From Isoetes taiwanensis (Eukaryota; Streptophyta; Lycopodiopsida; Isoetales; Isoetaceae), in the NCBI GenBank assembly GCA_021234155.1, contig JAJEKV010000030.1:14996003-15060002 (forward strand): a DNA stretch of 64,000 nucleotides, in the 5' to 3' direction. Made by a program: the position numbers and the translations under genes. Positions within the stretch are counted from its first letter, which is position 1. Each line of letters begins with the position of its first letter. The notes under the pieces were generated by a model. The model saw nothing but the letters and a program-made list of their open reading frames with translations, ran no database searches and had not been told where the DNA came from. Shown in pieces: positions 42,500 through 54,506 of this stretch.

Positions 42500-45330
42500 G
42501 AATTGGGGTCGTCAGCGAGTTGCTGCTAATCGAGGGATTTTGATTGCTCTGTACCAACAATTAGTGGCTTGCAGGTCTGTTGTACCATCAGATGCCCAGC
42601 AGGAGAAGCAGATTTTAGCCAGCATTAGACAGATGGAAGCTGAGCAAGTTCATCACGCTCGAGTTAAAGCGGGCCTGCAATGGTTCAAAGAGGGGGATCG
42701 TTGCACAGGCTTCTTTTTTAGAGCTGCAAAAATTCGGAGACAAGCTTCTGCGATGGTGTCTCTCCAAGTTCAAGATGGGCAACTTAAGTTCTTTCTGCAT
42801 GGCCACTTTTCTTCCTTTTTTGCTTCTCGTCGTCTTCCCTTCCAATCAGATTTTCAGGAGGCATTACTGGCAAAGATACATCCTATTATATCTGAGGAAC
42901 AAAGAGCTACTTAGAAGCAGAGATTACCGTGAATGATTTAGTAGACGTTACCTTCCTTTTGAAGAAAGGAAAGTGTCCTGGAATTGATGGTATTCCTGTG
43001 GAGTTCTTTCAGGAGTTATGGGATTGTGTTGGCGATGATGTGTACGACGCGTTTCAGAATTTCAAGAAGCAAAGGCATCTAGACAAAATTCTTAACTCGG
43101 GTTGCATTTCTCTTATTCCCAAGTGTAAGGAACCTTCAACAATTTCGGACTGGCGCCCTATCACCTTACTATCTTCTGTGTACAAGATTTTTGCCAAAGC
43201 TTATGCACAAAAGCTTCGGGATATTCTTGCTGATTCCATATCCTCTACACAGTCAGGATTTCTGCCACGACGATGCATATTAAACAATGTAGCTGCTGCC
43301 TATGAAGGTATTTACTGGGCTCGACTTCAGGGCCATGAAATTGTATATTTGAAGCTGGACTTTGCAAAAGCATATGACAGTGTTGACTGGGCCTTCTTAG
43401 AGAAATGTCTCTTATGCTTTGGTTTTGGTGCACAATTCACAGCTGATGTCATGAGGCTTCATTATTCTGCTCGCTCTTCTATTCTCTTCCAAGGGGAACC
43501 CTTAGCATTCTTTCAGGTGGGTCGTGGCATCCGTCAGGGCTGCCCTTTAGCTCCATTGTTATTTACAGTTGTGGCTGAGGTCCTTGCCCAGGTCTTCTCT
43601 CTTGCCGCGCAGGAGGGAATCTTGCATGGACTTCCTATGAACAATGGGTCGCAGGAGATCTGTAATCAATATGCGGATGACACTTTCCTTGTTTTGAGGG
43701 CAGATGAGCAAAATTTGCAGAATGCCATTTCCTTGTTGGATTCTTTTTCCCTAGCATCTGGTATTTTTGTGGGTTGGCAGAAGTGTATAGCACTATGGGC
43801 ATTGGACTCTCCAGTTCCACCATGTGTAGCTACCTATTCATTGAAGATCCTTCCCCATGGTAAAGCAACCAAACTTCTCGGTATCCCTGTAGGTGTTCAT
43901 ATCTCATCAGGAGATGCGTGGGAGGCAGTGATTAAGGGCTTGGAAAAGCACCTTTTTTGGTGGTCCACAGCGAAGCTTTCCATGGCAGGACGAATTGTTG
44001 TGGCTAAGTCAGTTTTAAGCAACACCCATGTGTATATGGCTTCATTCATATTGGCTCCACAGTCAAAGATACAACTTCTCGTCAGGATCGTCAGGAACTT
44101 CATCTGGGGGGAACAGAGGAGGGTGCTGCTGTCAAAGTCAGTTGGGAAAAGTGCATGTTGCCAAAGCATTTTGGCGGCCTTGGAATGATCAATTTTCTTT
44201 TGCAGAGCAAGGTGATGATTTCTAAGTTTATTTGGAGAATTTTGAATAATGTGGATGACTCCCTGGGTTCCCGCCTTATTTATCAGTCTTTGCAAATGTG
44301 CATTTCTTTTGGGTCTCGGTCTCTTAGGCCACTTTTCCCCTGGGCTCTGTTTTATCCGCTGACGGCATATCCTAATGCGTCCCCATTTCTTAGAGGATTG
44401 CTAGTTGCATGGGAGACTGTACAATCTCTATTTCATTTTCACCATCTTGCGCACACTAGCATGACTGCAAGTTGTTGGTGGATTCCATTGGACAGTGGTC
44501 CTCTCGTTGCTTCAGTCCACCCATTGACGCAGCGTCGATGGAGAGTAGCAGGTGTGCATATGATATCTGATTGGTATAATAATCAAAGGCAGTTGCTGAC
44601 ATGGGAGGAGTTTAGAGTTAAGTTCCTCCTTTTAAAGTGGGATCGAGCTATTTGGCAAAAGGTGTCTTCAACTCTTCCTCCAGTAGCACAAGTGGATGAC
44701 CCCCCAGCCTTGGGTAGTTCATGAGCATGTCAAAGCAGATAAGTTGGTGAATTCCATGTACAAGGTCTTGCTTGATGCCGACGTCTTGCCTCCTTCGTCC
44801 AAGTGGCCTTTGGTCATTCCCAGGGATCGGCAGAAAGCAGTATGGAAATGGGTATGTAATAAACTACTCCATCCCAAAGTATCTATTTTATGGTGGCAAG
44901 TCACTCATCGTTGTCTGCATGTTAATATTCTGGTGCACAGATTTCGTCCAGTGGTATCTGCACTTTATCCCTTATGTGCACAGAGGGACGAGACAATTGA
45001 GCATTGTTTCTTCCTATGTAGACATGTCAGACATGCTTGGTTGTGGCTTCAAGGCCTCTTCCATTGCAATTTGAATAGCCAGCAGGTGTTATTAGCAGTC
45101 TATCCAAGTAGTTGGGATAATTTGGCAAAAAGGGCGTTTCATTTGGCTTCTGCATGGATCATCTGGTCCATTTGGAAAAGAAGGAATCTTCTCATATTCA
45201 AAGGTCTTGCTTGTTCAGATGCACTCTGGATAATAAAGGCTCAAGTCCTTCAAAAAAAAAAAAAAGATTTGGTGGAGTTGTTGATAGGATGGAAGGTATA
45301 TTCATGGATTTAGAAGGTGCTACACCCATG
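42500..45330 (+). mobile_element. L1-like LINE, RT plus zf-RVT, with frameshifts, 5' truncated
   Basis: The plus strand encodes, in order: the region before RT (42540-42914, ending VKAGLQWFKEGDRCTGFFF and a stretch to a TAG at 42912); reverse transcriptase in 42929-44188 with GKCPGIDGIPVEFFQELW, WRPITLLSSVYKIFAKA, YLKLDFAKAYDSVDW (motif A), GRGIRQGCPLAPLLFTVVAE (motif B) and QYADDTFLVL (motif C); then, after a frameshift near 44110, MLPKHFGGLGMINFLLQSKV; and after another near 44690, the zf-RVT region (44696-45313) with KVSILWWQVTHRCLHVNIL, CAQRDETIEHCFFLC and WIIWSIWKRRN. The APE endonuclease is missing. At least three frame breaks make it a pseudogene. No poly(A) tail with target duplication was fixed at the 3' end. 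Confidence 0.88.
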
Positions 45331-45354
45331 GAATAATTTAAGGGCTAAACTTAG

Positions 45355-45900
45355 CTATTTGGCGATTTTTTAGCACATTTTCAAAAAAAAATTGGCTAAA
45401 GTAAATGGAAAAAATTGAGGAAAAAAACATAATTTTAGCTTAACTTTTTTCGGGACTGCACCAACCTTGGAGCTCTTTAGCCAAATGCTAGAAAGTAAGA
45501 GAGTGAAATTTTGTATTGTTTAGCCAAACCATAGAAACTTTTAGAATGAATTTCGGGCTAGTTTAGCTAATATCATTCTAGTTTATATGAAATATATGCT
45601 TAGTAGTTTAGTTTCTAGCATTATGAATTAATTTGAGTCCTAGACTTTACTAGTTAGCATTATTTTAGAATGTTTTCACAAAGAAAGTGACTAAAATAAG
45701 TGGAAACAAATGAAAAAAAGTATAGTAATTTGGCTTAATATTTTCTGTTGGGCACATCATAGAAATTTTTGGGATGATGTTTGGGTTAGTTTAGCTAAAC
45801 GCTAGAAAGTATGAGAGGAAAAATGTATAGAGTTTAGCTAAACCACAGAAAGTTTTGGGATTAATATCGAGCAAGTTTAGCTAAAGTCATTTTGGCTAAT
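45355..45900 (+). repeat. Diverged tandem duplication of about 300 bp
   Basis: Phrases recur in the same order in 45355-45645 and 45655-45900: a TTTTCA(A/C)AAA...AAGTAAATGGAAA(A/C)A-type start, then TAGTTTAGC(C/T)AAA(T/C)GCTAGAAAGTA, TAGCTAAACCA(T/C)AGAAA and TTTTGG(G)AT. The copies are strongly diverged. No coding potential was seen. Confidence 0.5.
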
Positions 45901-45907
45901 AAGAAAT

Positions 45908-47092
45908 ATGCGATTAGTAATTTATTCCCTGGCTACACCTCTGTCTGTTCAATCTAAAATATTGTATATATCAGATATCTTTGTTGAGCATGATGAAAAT
46001 GTTGCTTCTTTAATTCGTATCATTGCAAAATCTAAAGAAGAAGCTTTAAATACTGCAAGAAGAAAAGTCACTCAAAGAGAAGCAAGGAGGAGTTATAATC
46101 AAGGGGGAGATAATATAGGAAGAGGGAGAAGTAAGGATGTAATTTGCTATGGATGCGGAGAAAGTGGTCATATTAAACCAAACTATCCAAGAATTAGAGG
46201 ACGTACATGATATACTTGTGGAAAAGGAGGACACCTTGCTAACATGTGCACAAAAAGGGGAAGAGGACATGGGAACCTTAGGGGATCTTCAAGTAGAGGA
46301 ACTTCCAGGAGGCTATAGCCAGTATATCGACCGAAGAAATCTCTGAAGAAGATCTGTTGTAAAATCTTTTTTATCATATTCTTGTGGTGGAATTTTTTTT
46401 TTTTTTTTTTTTTGAAGAACTGTGTCATGAATATATTAAAAGAATGGTAATGTTACAAAGCAAGTGAGGAGGAAGGAGAACTGCCCCAAAGAGACAGCGA
46501 TACCTCGACACTCCACAACAAACTCACAGAAAAACTGCAAATCTACTGCTGTACAAACCGACCATCACCATCTACAACACCCAAGAAGAAATTTTATTAA
46601 TGACATGCAGTTATAGATTTTGGAGCTGAAAATTCGTGATGGAAAATTCACAAGTATTAAAAAATATGCAAAACTAGTAAACTTGATGTGTTCGGATGGC
46701 TAATGGAGAAGAACAAAAGGTAGAAGGTTGTGATATATTAGAACTTATGGGAGAAGATGGAATTGTAATTCCTATTGGAAATGTTTTGTGTGTATCGAGA
46801 ATGATTAAAAATTTAATTTCCTGTGGCAGATCTAGTAGATAAAATTATAAAGTTTTATTTAACAAGAACATGTGCATGGTACATGATAATGGAAAGATTG
46901 TGTTATATGCAAAGAGTTGGGTTTTTGAGTTGTGTCCAATAGAATTATGGCATCAAAGATTAGGTCATACAAACTTAAAAAATGTAATTTTATGAAGGAG
47001 CATTGTAGAAGTTGAACGTGAAACAGGTTGCAAATTGAAATGGCTAAGGTCAGATAGAGAGGAAGAATATTTATCAAACAAAAATAAACAAG
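45908..47092 (+). mobile_element. Ty1/copia remnant (gag zinc knuckles to integrase), interrupted by a LINE end
   Basis: The plus strand encodes the end of gag (45908-46210), with CYGCGESGHIKPNY, a CCHC knuckle whose last Cys is Tyr, followed by YTCGKGGHLANMC, a second knuckle whose first Cys is a TGA stop. After the inserted LINE piece (about 46388-46590) the copia frame resumes: MANGEEQKVEGCD near 46697, CVSRMIKNLISCG (protease/pre-integrase), IELWHQRLGHTNLKN (GAG pre-integrase HxxLGH), then directly ETGCKLKWLRSDREEEYLSN (the SDxGGEY integrase block). The interval between pre-integrase and this block is missing, so there is an internal deletion. RT is absent. It is dead. Confidence 0.82.
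46388..46590 (-). mobile_element. L1-like LINE 3' end nested in the copia remnant
   Basis: A run of about 21 T at 46391-46413 is the poly(A) tail of a minus-strand LINE. Upstream on that strand the sequence has the last residues of a LINE C-terminus (VDGDGRFVQQ-like, comparable to VDSNGRFVS at 35392) and a 3' UTR. The copia sequence continues on the far side. GAATTTT before the tail and GAAATTTT after the element may be the remains of a target duplication. Confidence 0.7.
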
Positions 47093-47100
47093 GTGCTGCG

Positions 47101-47518
47101 CACGGAGGGTTGCCCTCCGTGACTTGAGGGTGAAGTGGCTTAAATCATACTTCAAAGTCATGATTCACAATCAATCAAAAATGCTACTTCAAAACAATAC
47201 AATACTTGATACTTGATTCTTGTTTTCAACAAGAATTTGACCCTTGATCCCTAAAATATTATTCTAGGTCTGGAAAGGGCCAATTCAAGCCCACGCAATT
47301 TACCTCTTGCAGATTGAACTCCTCCTTGTTTCTCTGATCAATAACTCAAATGCCTGCAGCCTTTGGCAGCCCCAATGCCACATTATCATCTAATAATCTT
47401 ATGTACAGGCTGCATCCTTATCCTTACAACTCCTCCTCAGCCTGTACCTACTTGTGCTTTACACTAGTTTAAATTCCGTCAACACCTTACTGAGCATATC
47501 TACTTGCTTTGATACCAC
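47101..47518 (-). mobile_element. Internal 5' region of a copia-like LTR element
   Basis: Adjoins the LTR described next. The primer binding site TGGTATCAAAGC (47517-47506, minus) differs by one base from the 3' end complement of initiator methionine tRNA used by plant copia elements (TGGTATCAGAGC). The following 400 bp on the minus strand have no long frame. They end at 47101-47121 in the palindrome CACGGAGGGTTGCCCTCCGT plus G. Opposite in orientation to the copia remnant on its left, so it is a different insertion. Confidence 0.55.
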
Positions 47519-47795
47519 TGTTAGTTCTCAGTAAATAGCCTAATCACAGTCATATCCCTCACGAAATCACACAGGATCTCCGTGGATATTAATATAATAT
47601 ATATCTATCTGTCCTAACCTTTAGCTTCCAGTATGACTTCCAAGAATAAGTGGTAGGCTCTACATTTTTTAGACTTCTATAAGACTGCCTCAGTTTCTTC
47701 CAGCTAGGTGTCGACGACAAAAAGCGCAAACACTTACACCAAGTCAGACCTCTAGTAAAAAAATAAATAAAGCACATTGGGAAACCTTTCTAACA
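47519..47795 (-). mobile_element. Copia-type LTR, 277 bp
   Basis: The interval starts TGTTAG and ends CTAACA, the canonical TG...CA inverted ends of an LTR. On the minus strand it is followed by one base and then the primer binding site, so it is the 5' LTR of a minus-strand element. An AT-rich TATATA-like stretch lies at about 47591-47605 within it. The matching second LTR was not found in this window. Confidence 0.65.
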
Positions 47796-47799
47796 AAGG

Positions 47800-49040
47800 C
47801 CAGGCAAAAAAAGCATATACCAAATTCTTAACACTAGAGTTGTCCCATGATGGACCAAAAATGGTTCATTTGCAGTGTTCACTTTAAAATTCGTATAAAA
47901 TCAACATCACAAAATCTATTTGAACCCTTCCTAAGAGTTCATATATGGCAGTCATGCTCTACTAGAACTAGTCAAATGCACGTTTGATTACTTTTTACAG
48001 AAATTACATGTTTTGATAATGTTCTTTTGCTTCTGTAATTTAATTTGTAAAATGAAGTCCCTTATATCAATGTCATCAAAAGCAACACTAGTTTTTAGTT
48101 ACAAAATAAAAAATGTAGTTTCCATCTTTCAAATGCTTGGCAAAGACATTAATGGTAGGAAAATGGACTATTATGCCAAACTCATTGCACATGGTAGTCG
48201 ACGACTTCTGTACAAAACTCTTTATGAACACCATGCAAGAAGTGGCATTTTTTGTCCAAATAAGTCTATTATTTTGTGTTGGTTAATGCATTTGTTCAAA
48301 GCCCCCTGATGGGGTTGCTAGACAACCTCATATACCCAATATATTTTGGAGCAACTGTCAAGTTTAGGCATACTAGTAAAAAAGTTTGTTAATTAGCCAG
48401 AAAGATTGTTTGTGCACCATACTTCTTTGCATCAGGCGCAGGGCCCACATAAATCTCTAGAGGTCTCATTATATGTACTGTGTTACATGTTCTATAGACT
48501 CTTTGATAATTTATACCCTATGCAAGACTTATATCTATTTCCTGTATAACTTTGGTTGCATTTGCCAATATTATGGTTGTCCAGAACTAGCATTTGATAT
48601 AGTTCCTTGAAGAACCTTGGGCGAATGCAATTGGACAAATGAGTTTGATTTACAATGAGCTCCTTGCTTTTCACAACAAAAAAATGCATTGCTTTTGTGA
48701 AAATGCAATTTTATGAAAATTACATTCTTTTGAACAATGTAGAAATAGTTTTTTCCTATATCAGTTTGTTCATCTGACCATCGATCTGGCGGATATTTCA
48801 TGCTTTATGCCATATCAAAGGCCATCAGAATTTTGAGAAAATGAATACAAGCCAAAGTCAATGGTTCAAAACGAACATATTGCCCGCTGGAAAAAAATTA
48901 AGGCCAACAAAAATTGAACACAATGGCAGCAAATGGGCAATACAGCCGACTGTCGGAATGCAATACAGCGGATAGTTGAGTCAAATTGAAGTTGCGGAAT
49001 GCAACAAGCTGCGCCTAAACTCTCCTAGAACGGAGAGAAA
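47800..49040. other. AT-rich region, no recognised gene
   Basis: A plus-strand frame at 48013-48309 (with LGKDINGRKMDYYAKLIAHG) and a minus-strand frame at 48492-48801 were examined. Neither shows a known domain or good splice context. Confidence 0.4.
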
Positions 49041-49044
49041 CAGG

Positions 49045-49455
49045 TCAGGGCTTGAAGGATTTGAAACTCCTGGCCAAGCTAGCCTCATCAGAACCCAAAG
49101 GAACAAGCTCCCTTCTTCGCTCAATCCATCCCGGTAAACTTATAAGCATAACATAAACAGACAAATCCTAAGCTTGCAGTTCTGCCAGCGACAACAAAGG
49201 CATGCAATACTGACCTGTTTGCCCAAGAAACATGCCTATGTGTGCAACCATCTCCTTCTAAATTCATACTATGCAAACAGAAATCACAATAAACAGATGC
49301 GCCATAGATAATTTCTGGATGTCTACCTTCAACGGCCAACAAGCATCTCGATTCACTCCAAACATATACCTGCCATGCAATTTCTCATACAATACAGCGG
49401 CCAAATCTTGGCCCAACCATCCCCGAAATACCTCCAGCAAATACAAAACGCAAAT
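49045..49455 (-). pseudogene. Exon-like minus-strand coding segments, unidentified
   Basis: Three open pieces follow each other on the minus strand: YLLEVFRGWLGQDLAAVLYE near 49450-49370 ending at GGCAG|GTATAT; then, in another frame, RHPEIIYGASVYCDFCLHSM and EGDGCTHRHVSWANR ending at AACAG|GTCAGT (49215/49214); then PGWIERRRELVPLGSDEASL and ARSFKSFKP with a TGA stop at 49045-49047. The donor signals are good, but the last implied intron is only 47 bp, shorter than normal for plants. I do not recognise the protein. It may be the 3' end of an unidentified gene on this strand or a pseudogene. Confidence 0.35.
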
Positions 49456-49459
49456 ATTG

Positions 49460-51460
49460 CAGGTGTATGAATAATATAGAAATGCAATGCATTTTGAGAG
49501 GCTTTTTCATTGTTGAGCTTGTGGATCTATTGATTAAGTGTTTATCATATGCAATCACTATCAAAGAATTTTAATATGTTGAAGCCTTCTGATGCATCTA
49601 CATCCTTTTCATTTCCATGTGGCGAGGTTGCATCTCTGATGTCCTCAACCAAGCCATCATCTTCTGCACTTATTAACTCATCATCAGATTGTGCTCCTAC
49701 ATCTAAGTCCTGTACACGCAAAAGAAAAGTGCTGTGGAAGGATCCTTGGCAGAAGACAACCTATTTTGCAAGTACCACCAATGCTTATGATATGCACATA
49801 AACCTATCTAGATATACCGCAGTTCAATTTAAAGAGTACTACATATCTCTAGGTGGATTGATAATTTTATTGGGCTAAATTGGATGTTTGTGATCAGGGT
49901 TTCCCTTAAGGGGAAATTGGAAGTTGGTAAGTTTCCTATACTTGGCGAATTTCACAATTTAGAAGTTAGCTAAGGCGGCGAATATTTGTTTTATTGAAGT
50001 TAGTACATAGTAACTCGAGGCGAATTTTTCACAAAGACCATTGAATTCTGTAGTAAAGATTAGACTACTCATTATTTTAGACGGGCAAAACAAATCTAGA
50101 AACTAATAAATTACAAAGCTTTGAAAATGTTGTAAGCAAAAATTTAGTTTGAAGGCCACCTTCTATACCCTATATTGGGTACCAACTACATCTTAAGAAT
50201 GCCAATTTGTATTCCCATATATGTACTTGTATATATGTCATTAAGATTTTCTAGATCAATAATGTGATGTAATCTATGTTACATGTTTGATGCTTCTAGA
50301 TGATGTCCATGTTGCCTATGTGTTTGGACGATACAACTCTTACTTGCAAGTGATTCCGCAACCCTTAGTGATGAAGAACGATAATGAACTTTATACACCT
50401 TACATTTGAATCATTGTAGATGAATGTGAATGCACTTGCCCATGGGACATGTCTACATCAAATACAAACTATCTAATTGCATAGACAAAGCAAACATGGG
50501 AATTAATGTGCATGCATTTGTCTATAGGATATACGTTAACATTAAACCTTCCGTTTTAAACCTTCTTGGTCTTTTAAAGGTTAGCCGCATAAGAACATGT
50601 AGGGGAGGATTTGGACCATCCATTGGGTTATATATCCATTGGGTTGTGTATGTCGAAACTACAAGGTTAAATTTAAGTTGAAGGTTTAAAATTAGATAAG
50701 TCGAATGTTGTAAATAAATCGAATGCTTTTTTAACGAGCGAAGGCGTGACAAAGTATCTTTTTTTTCTTATAAAGAACGGTCGATCTTACGTGGTCGAAT
50801 TTTGCACAAACCTAACCGAAGGCGAAGGCCCGATTCTTTCGATCGAAAAGAAAGCAATCGCATTGATCTCATCAAGCTAATTATGCCTTCAGGACATGTT
50901 GCATGTTGAACATGATTTATCGTGTTTTTCTGCACCTGGCCGATACCATTGTTCATACCTAACATTTACAATAATAATATTTAACCTATTAACCATGTAT
51001 ATCCATCACAACAACTCTTAGACAATGTTTTGAATTCGTTTCTCTTCATACTACCTAACCCGTAAACATCATGTTGTACCAAACCTACAAGAATGCCTAC
51101 AAAAATTGCATCAGTAAATACTGCCTATCTTAACCTGTTATAACATTACAAATATCCAGATTTAAACCTAGACTTATATGCATCATTGTACTCTTATCAT
51201 TGACGTTGAATTTGTCCTTCTCCTGGTATGTAAGCAACTGCAAACATTATGCAGACTGTAAGAACAGAACATGCTACAGACTGTAAGAACAAAACATGCA
51301 TAAACTGCAGACTGTAAGAACAGAACATGCATAAAATAACCAAAATGAACTTGGTTGAGAGATTCAAGAAAATCTGCAAATTAAAAGGAATTGTTGAGAT
51401 GACATAGAGAATTATCAAGTAAATACTGCGTATCTTAACCTGTTATAACATTACAAATAT
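49460..51460. other. AT-rich region, no recognised gene
   Basis: A plus-strand frame at 49549-49878 is Ser-rich, then basic, then reads DPWQKTTYFASTTNAYDMHI; no family is recognised. Around 51240-51325 the phrase CAGACTGTAAGAACA(G/A)AACATGC occurs three times with unequal spacing, a small local repeat. Confidence 0.4.
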
Positions 51461-51616
51461 ATAGATTTAAACCAACCATGCAGCTACATTATATGGAAAA
51501 GCGGTGCTTCTCAGTTTTACTACCATAACTAAAGTACTCATGTATATCATCCTTTTATTGCTAGCTTTGATAAAATGGGCCCTAATCAGACGTGCAAGGG
51601 ATGTAAAAGAACATTT

Positions 51617-51761
51617 ACCTGGATCATAAACATCATGGGCCTCCTCCCCTATATTTATCAGATCATTCTGTTGATTATCATCTGTTCCAGAAAGTGTTCT
51701 GCCTAGAGAACAAGGTGGTGATGTCTCCTCTTTCTTGAAAATGAACATAGTATATAGACCT
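51617..51761 (-). CDS. Candidate internal exon, unidentified
   Basis: On the minus strand TTTTGCAG precedes and GTAAAT follows an open stretch that contains MFIFKKEETSPPCSLGRTLS and ends NIGEEAHDVYDP. Both splice signals fit and the peptide is of ordinary composition. Without a partner exon that can be joined confidently the gene remains unknown. Confidence 0.3.
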
Positions 51762-51769
51762 GCAAAACG

Positions 51770-52830
51770 TTATTTTCCAACAAAAACTTGATGCAGATAC
51801 CTAACAAAGCTCAAATAAAAGATTGCCTTACTCAAGATATCCCTTTCTGGATCAAGAAATGCTCCACTGCTACTATTGGATACCTCGAAGCATGAATTAT
51901 GTCATAACCAACCTAAATCAATATATCAAGGAAACAAAGGAAACCTTAACTCTAGTATAAGATATATGTCTGAAGCTCATGTGTGCAATCTGAACTACAT
52001 TATACTATCTATATTTAATGTACATTAATAGCCCTTTCTGGATTGTACACCCATCAGATCCTTTTGTTGCTCATCATCTGTTGCAGAAAGGATTATCGCC
52101 CACTACAAACTCGTATGCTGTTTTGTTCACCTCAATCGCTGCCATTGCAGGCTTTTACTTTGCTCCTACACGTTTTCTCAGGATCTGTATAGATGTTTGC
52201 CATAAGTACATATAGGGCGAATTGCATGCACTAAGCATAGCAGTCAATGACTCCTCAGAAAGCAGCCATGGTGCAGTTTTTAGCTCTCCGTTCGATATAC
52301 CTGTCAACCAGTCCATTACCAACCAGACTATGCAAGCAATGATGTCCAATTACAATGTCTTGCTATAACTGATCAAAAACTTCATGTGCTGCTGAACAAA
52401 ATTCACCTACAACAATGACCGAATCAAGGATATAATCTGCAATAGCAAATAGAGGAAGTGCAAATAATAAATAGAGCACATGGGGAAAATGCAGTAATTA
52501 ATTTTTACATCAATCACATTTATGCTGCAACGTGTCTGCAATGTAGACAGAGAGATAATAGGAAAACCGGCCTGAAAATATAAGTTATTGAAGAATTCAA
52601 ATTGGCATCGTCAGAGAATGGCTTAATGATTTACACTTTTAACATGTTCCGTAACTAACTTTGATGCTCAGTTTCGTAGCAACAGCTATAAGAAGAGATA
52701 GATAGAAGTGGGCAATATGCGAACAAAATTTAAAACAAAATCAATATTTATTGCATTACCTAGCCAACTGGTCCTTCATCTTCAGGGTGAATTTGAAAGG
52801 CTAAGAAGCCCTGTAAATTTAAGGTACTTT
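51770..52830. other. No recognised gene
   Basis: Short frames only. A plus-strand frame at 52018-52215 has no known motif. Sequence is AT-rich without defined repeats. Confidence 0.4.
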
Positions 52831-52835
52831 GGGAT

Positions 52836-53800
52836 CTAAACCTTGCCAGAATCACATTTGCACTCTGATAATTGCCTAAATTTTGTGCACTTTGAGTAAC
52901 GCGATGAATGGTAGTGTCTTTCAAGCACCAGAGGTCTGATACCAAAGACCTGCTCAGAAAAATCACAAATGTTCTTGTAATTACATATTTGCACATACTC
53001 TTCTGCATTGCCTGGGGAGCTGAAAAAGGTCATGTTTATTGCAACAACGATAACCATGTTCTGTTTTTTGCACTTGGCATTCTGCAAGAGCGCACAAACA
53101 AAGAAAATGAGCTGGTTCAAAGTCGTTTTACACACATACCCAAAAAAACGAAGAGCGTCCTGGTCCAACCCATGAAATACATAGGCTGCAATCATGGCAT
53201 TCCATGTTACAAAGTTGCGATTAACCATTTTATAAATACACTCCAAGCATCTTCAATTCTACTACATTTGCTATATATATGTACAAGAGAAGTGCCTAAA
53301 ATGACATCCGACTCAAATTCTTTGTAACTATTGTGGGAGTCTTGCCTCTAAGAGAAAAAGTAGGGTGTCACATACCTTGAGAACTGTGTTGAATGTAATG
53401 ATGTGTACTTCCAAGTTCTTTGCATCCATGTCGCGAAGGGAGGCCGACAGCTTCCTTTCCATAGCCAAAAGAAGAATAAGCTGCCAATATAACATTCCAA
53501 GATACTATATTCCTCTCTGGCATGTTATCAAAAACACAAAATGAGACAATGATGCTGCCCCATTTGGCATACATCCCAATAAGAGTATTAAACAAGAATA
53601 TTTCATGAATTTTACCGATAATGAGATAGGCATGAACTGGGTTGCCCCATGAGATGGTTCCTGCTTTAGACAAGAGAGCAGCACATGTGCTAGGTTCCAA
53701 ATTTTTACCAAGCTCCACAAGAAATGTGAAGTTCCTGACAGACTGAACATTTCTGACATATAGATAGAAACATAGCATTTCCAACAACACCTATTGGTGC
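52836..53800 (-). pseudogene. Decayed PLS-type pentatricopeptide repeat gene
   Basis: PPR proteins bind organellar RNA for editing, splicing or stability. Here repeat-like segments are recognisable on the minus strand in more than one frame: CAALLSKAGTISWGNPVHAY, LFNTLIGMYAKWGSIIVS and DNMPERNIVSWNVILAAYSS (53790-53368), then YKMVNRNFVTWNAMIAAYVF and HGLDQDALRFF (53246 downward). GMYAKxGS...FDxMPxRNxVSWNxxxxAY is the hallmark of the land-plant PLS class. The spacing between repeats is irregular, consensus positions are lost and frames shift, so this is a remnant. No DYW or E domain was found. Confidence 0.7.
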
Positions 53801-54500
53801 ATTACAACCATAAATAGTTGCCATTCATTCTTGCTGTAAACTTCCTCCTTTGCAACGCTGTTCCTGTACTCTAATTTTCACAATTGATTTATAGTTGCCA
53901 GAGTTGAGAAAATAACTTGCCCCATATAAAAACTTCTTCCCCAATCCAATTACAAATACGCATGCCAAAACTTTCTATGCATGTTCCTGCAAATATCAAA
54001 CAATACTTCAGCAAATGCATTTTCTTGAAAGCATATCCAAATTCAAGCCCAAATGGTTTCTAAGGATAGAGAGCAAGACAGTTCAGGTTTTGCATAGACA
54101 GAGGGGCCCTTTCACTGATACTTATGCTATGATGAAGCTATCATGAACCTATACATCCATGAAGCTATCATGGTGATGCTTCATGAGGCAAACACCTTTG
54201 AATAGTAGTATTTAAATTCCCATGTATTTGCAAGCAAAATCCCTGATCAAGGACCCTCTATAAGAATAAAGAACTTATTAAAGAAGGCAGGACCCCTTTA
54301 ACATTATACATGAGGTGACACCCAAGTCTATTATATCAAATGAGAATAAATTATGAAATCAAACTATGCAAACTATGGAGGTTATGATGCATCTATTCAA
54401 CTTCATGAATCATACTTTAAAAGTAATACTTAGCAATGCCAAGACCAAGTTCCATTTTTCCTGGACCAAGCATGTTTGAATGGAGACGTCCTAGAACTGT
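53800..54500. other. No recognised gene
   Basis: AT-rich. The phrase CTATCATG(A/G) and ATGAAGCTATCATG repeats near 54130-54180. Nothing else to report. Confidence 0.4.
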
Positions 54501-54506
54501 CCAAAT

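Noticed and set aside
41967-42560. Phe/Ser-rich and Lys-rich frames over the polypurine tract
   Set aside because: Pure compositional bias; no conserved domain.
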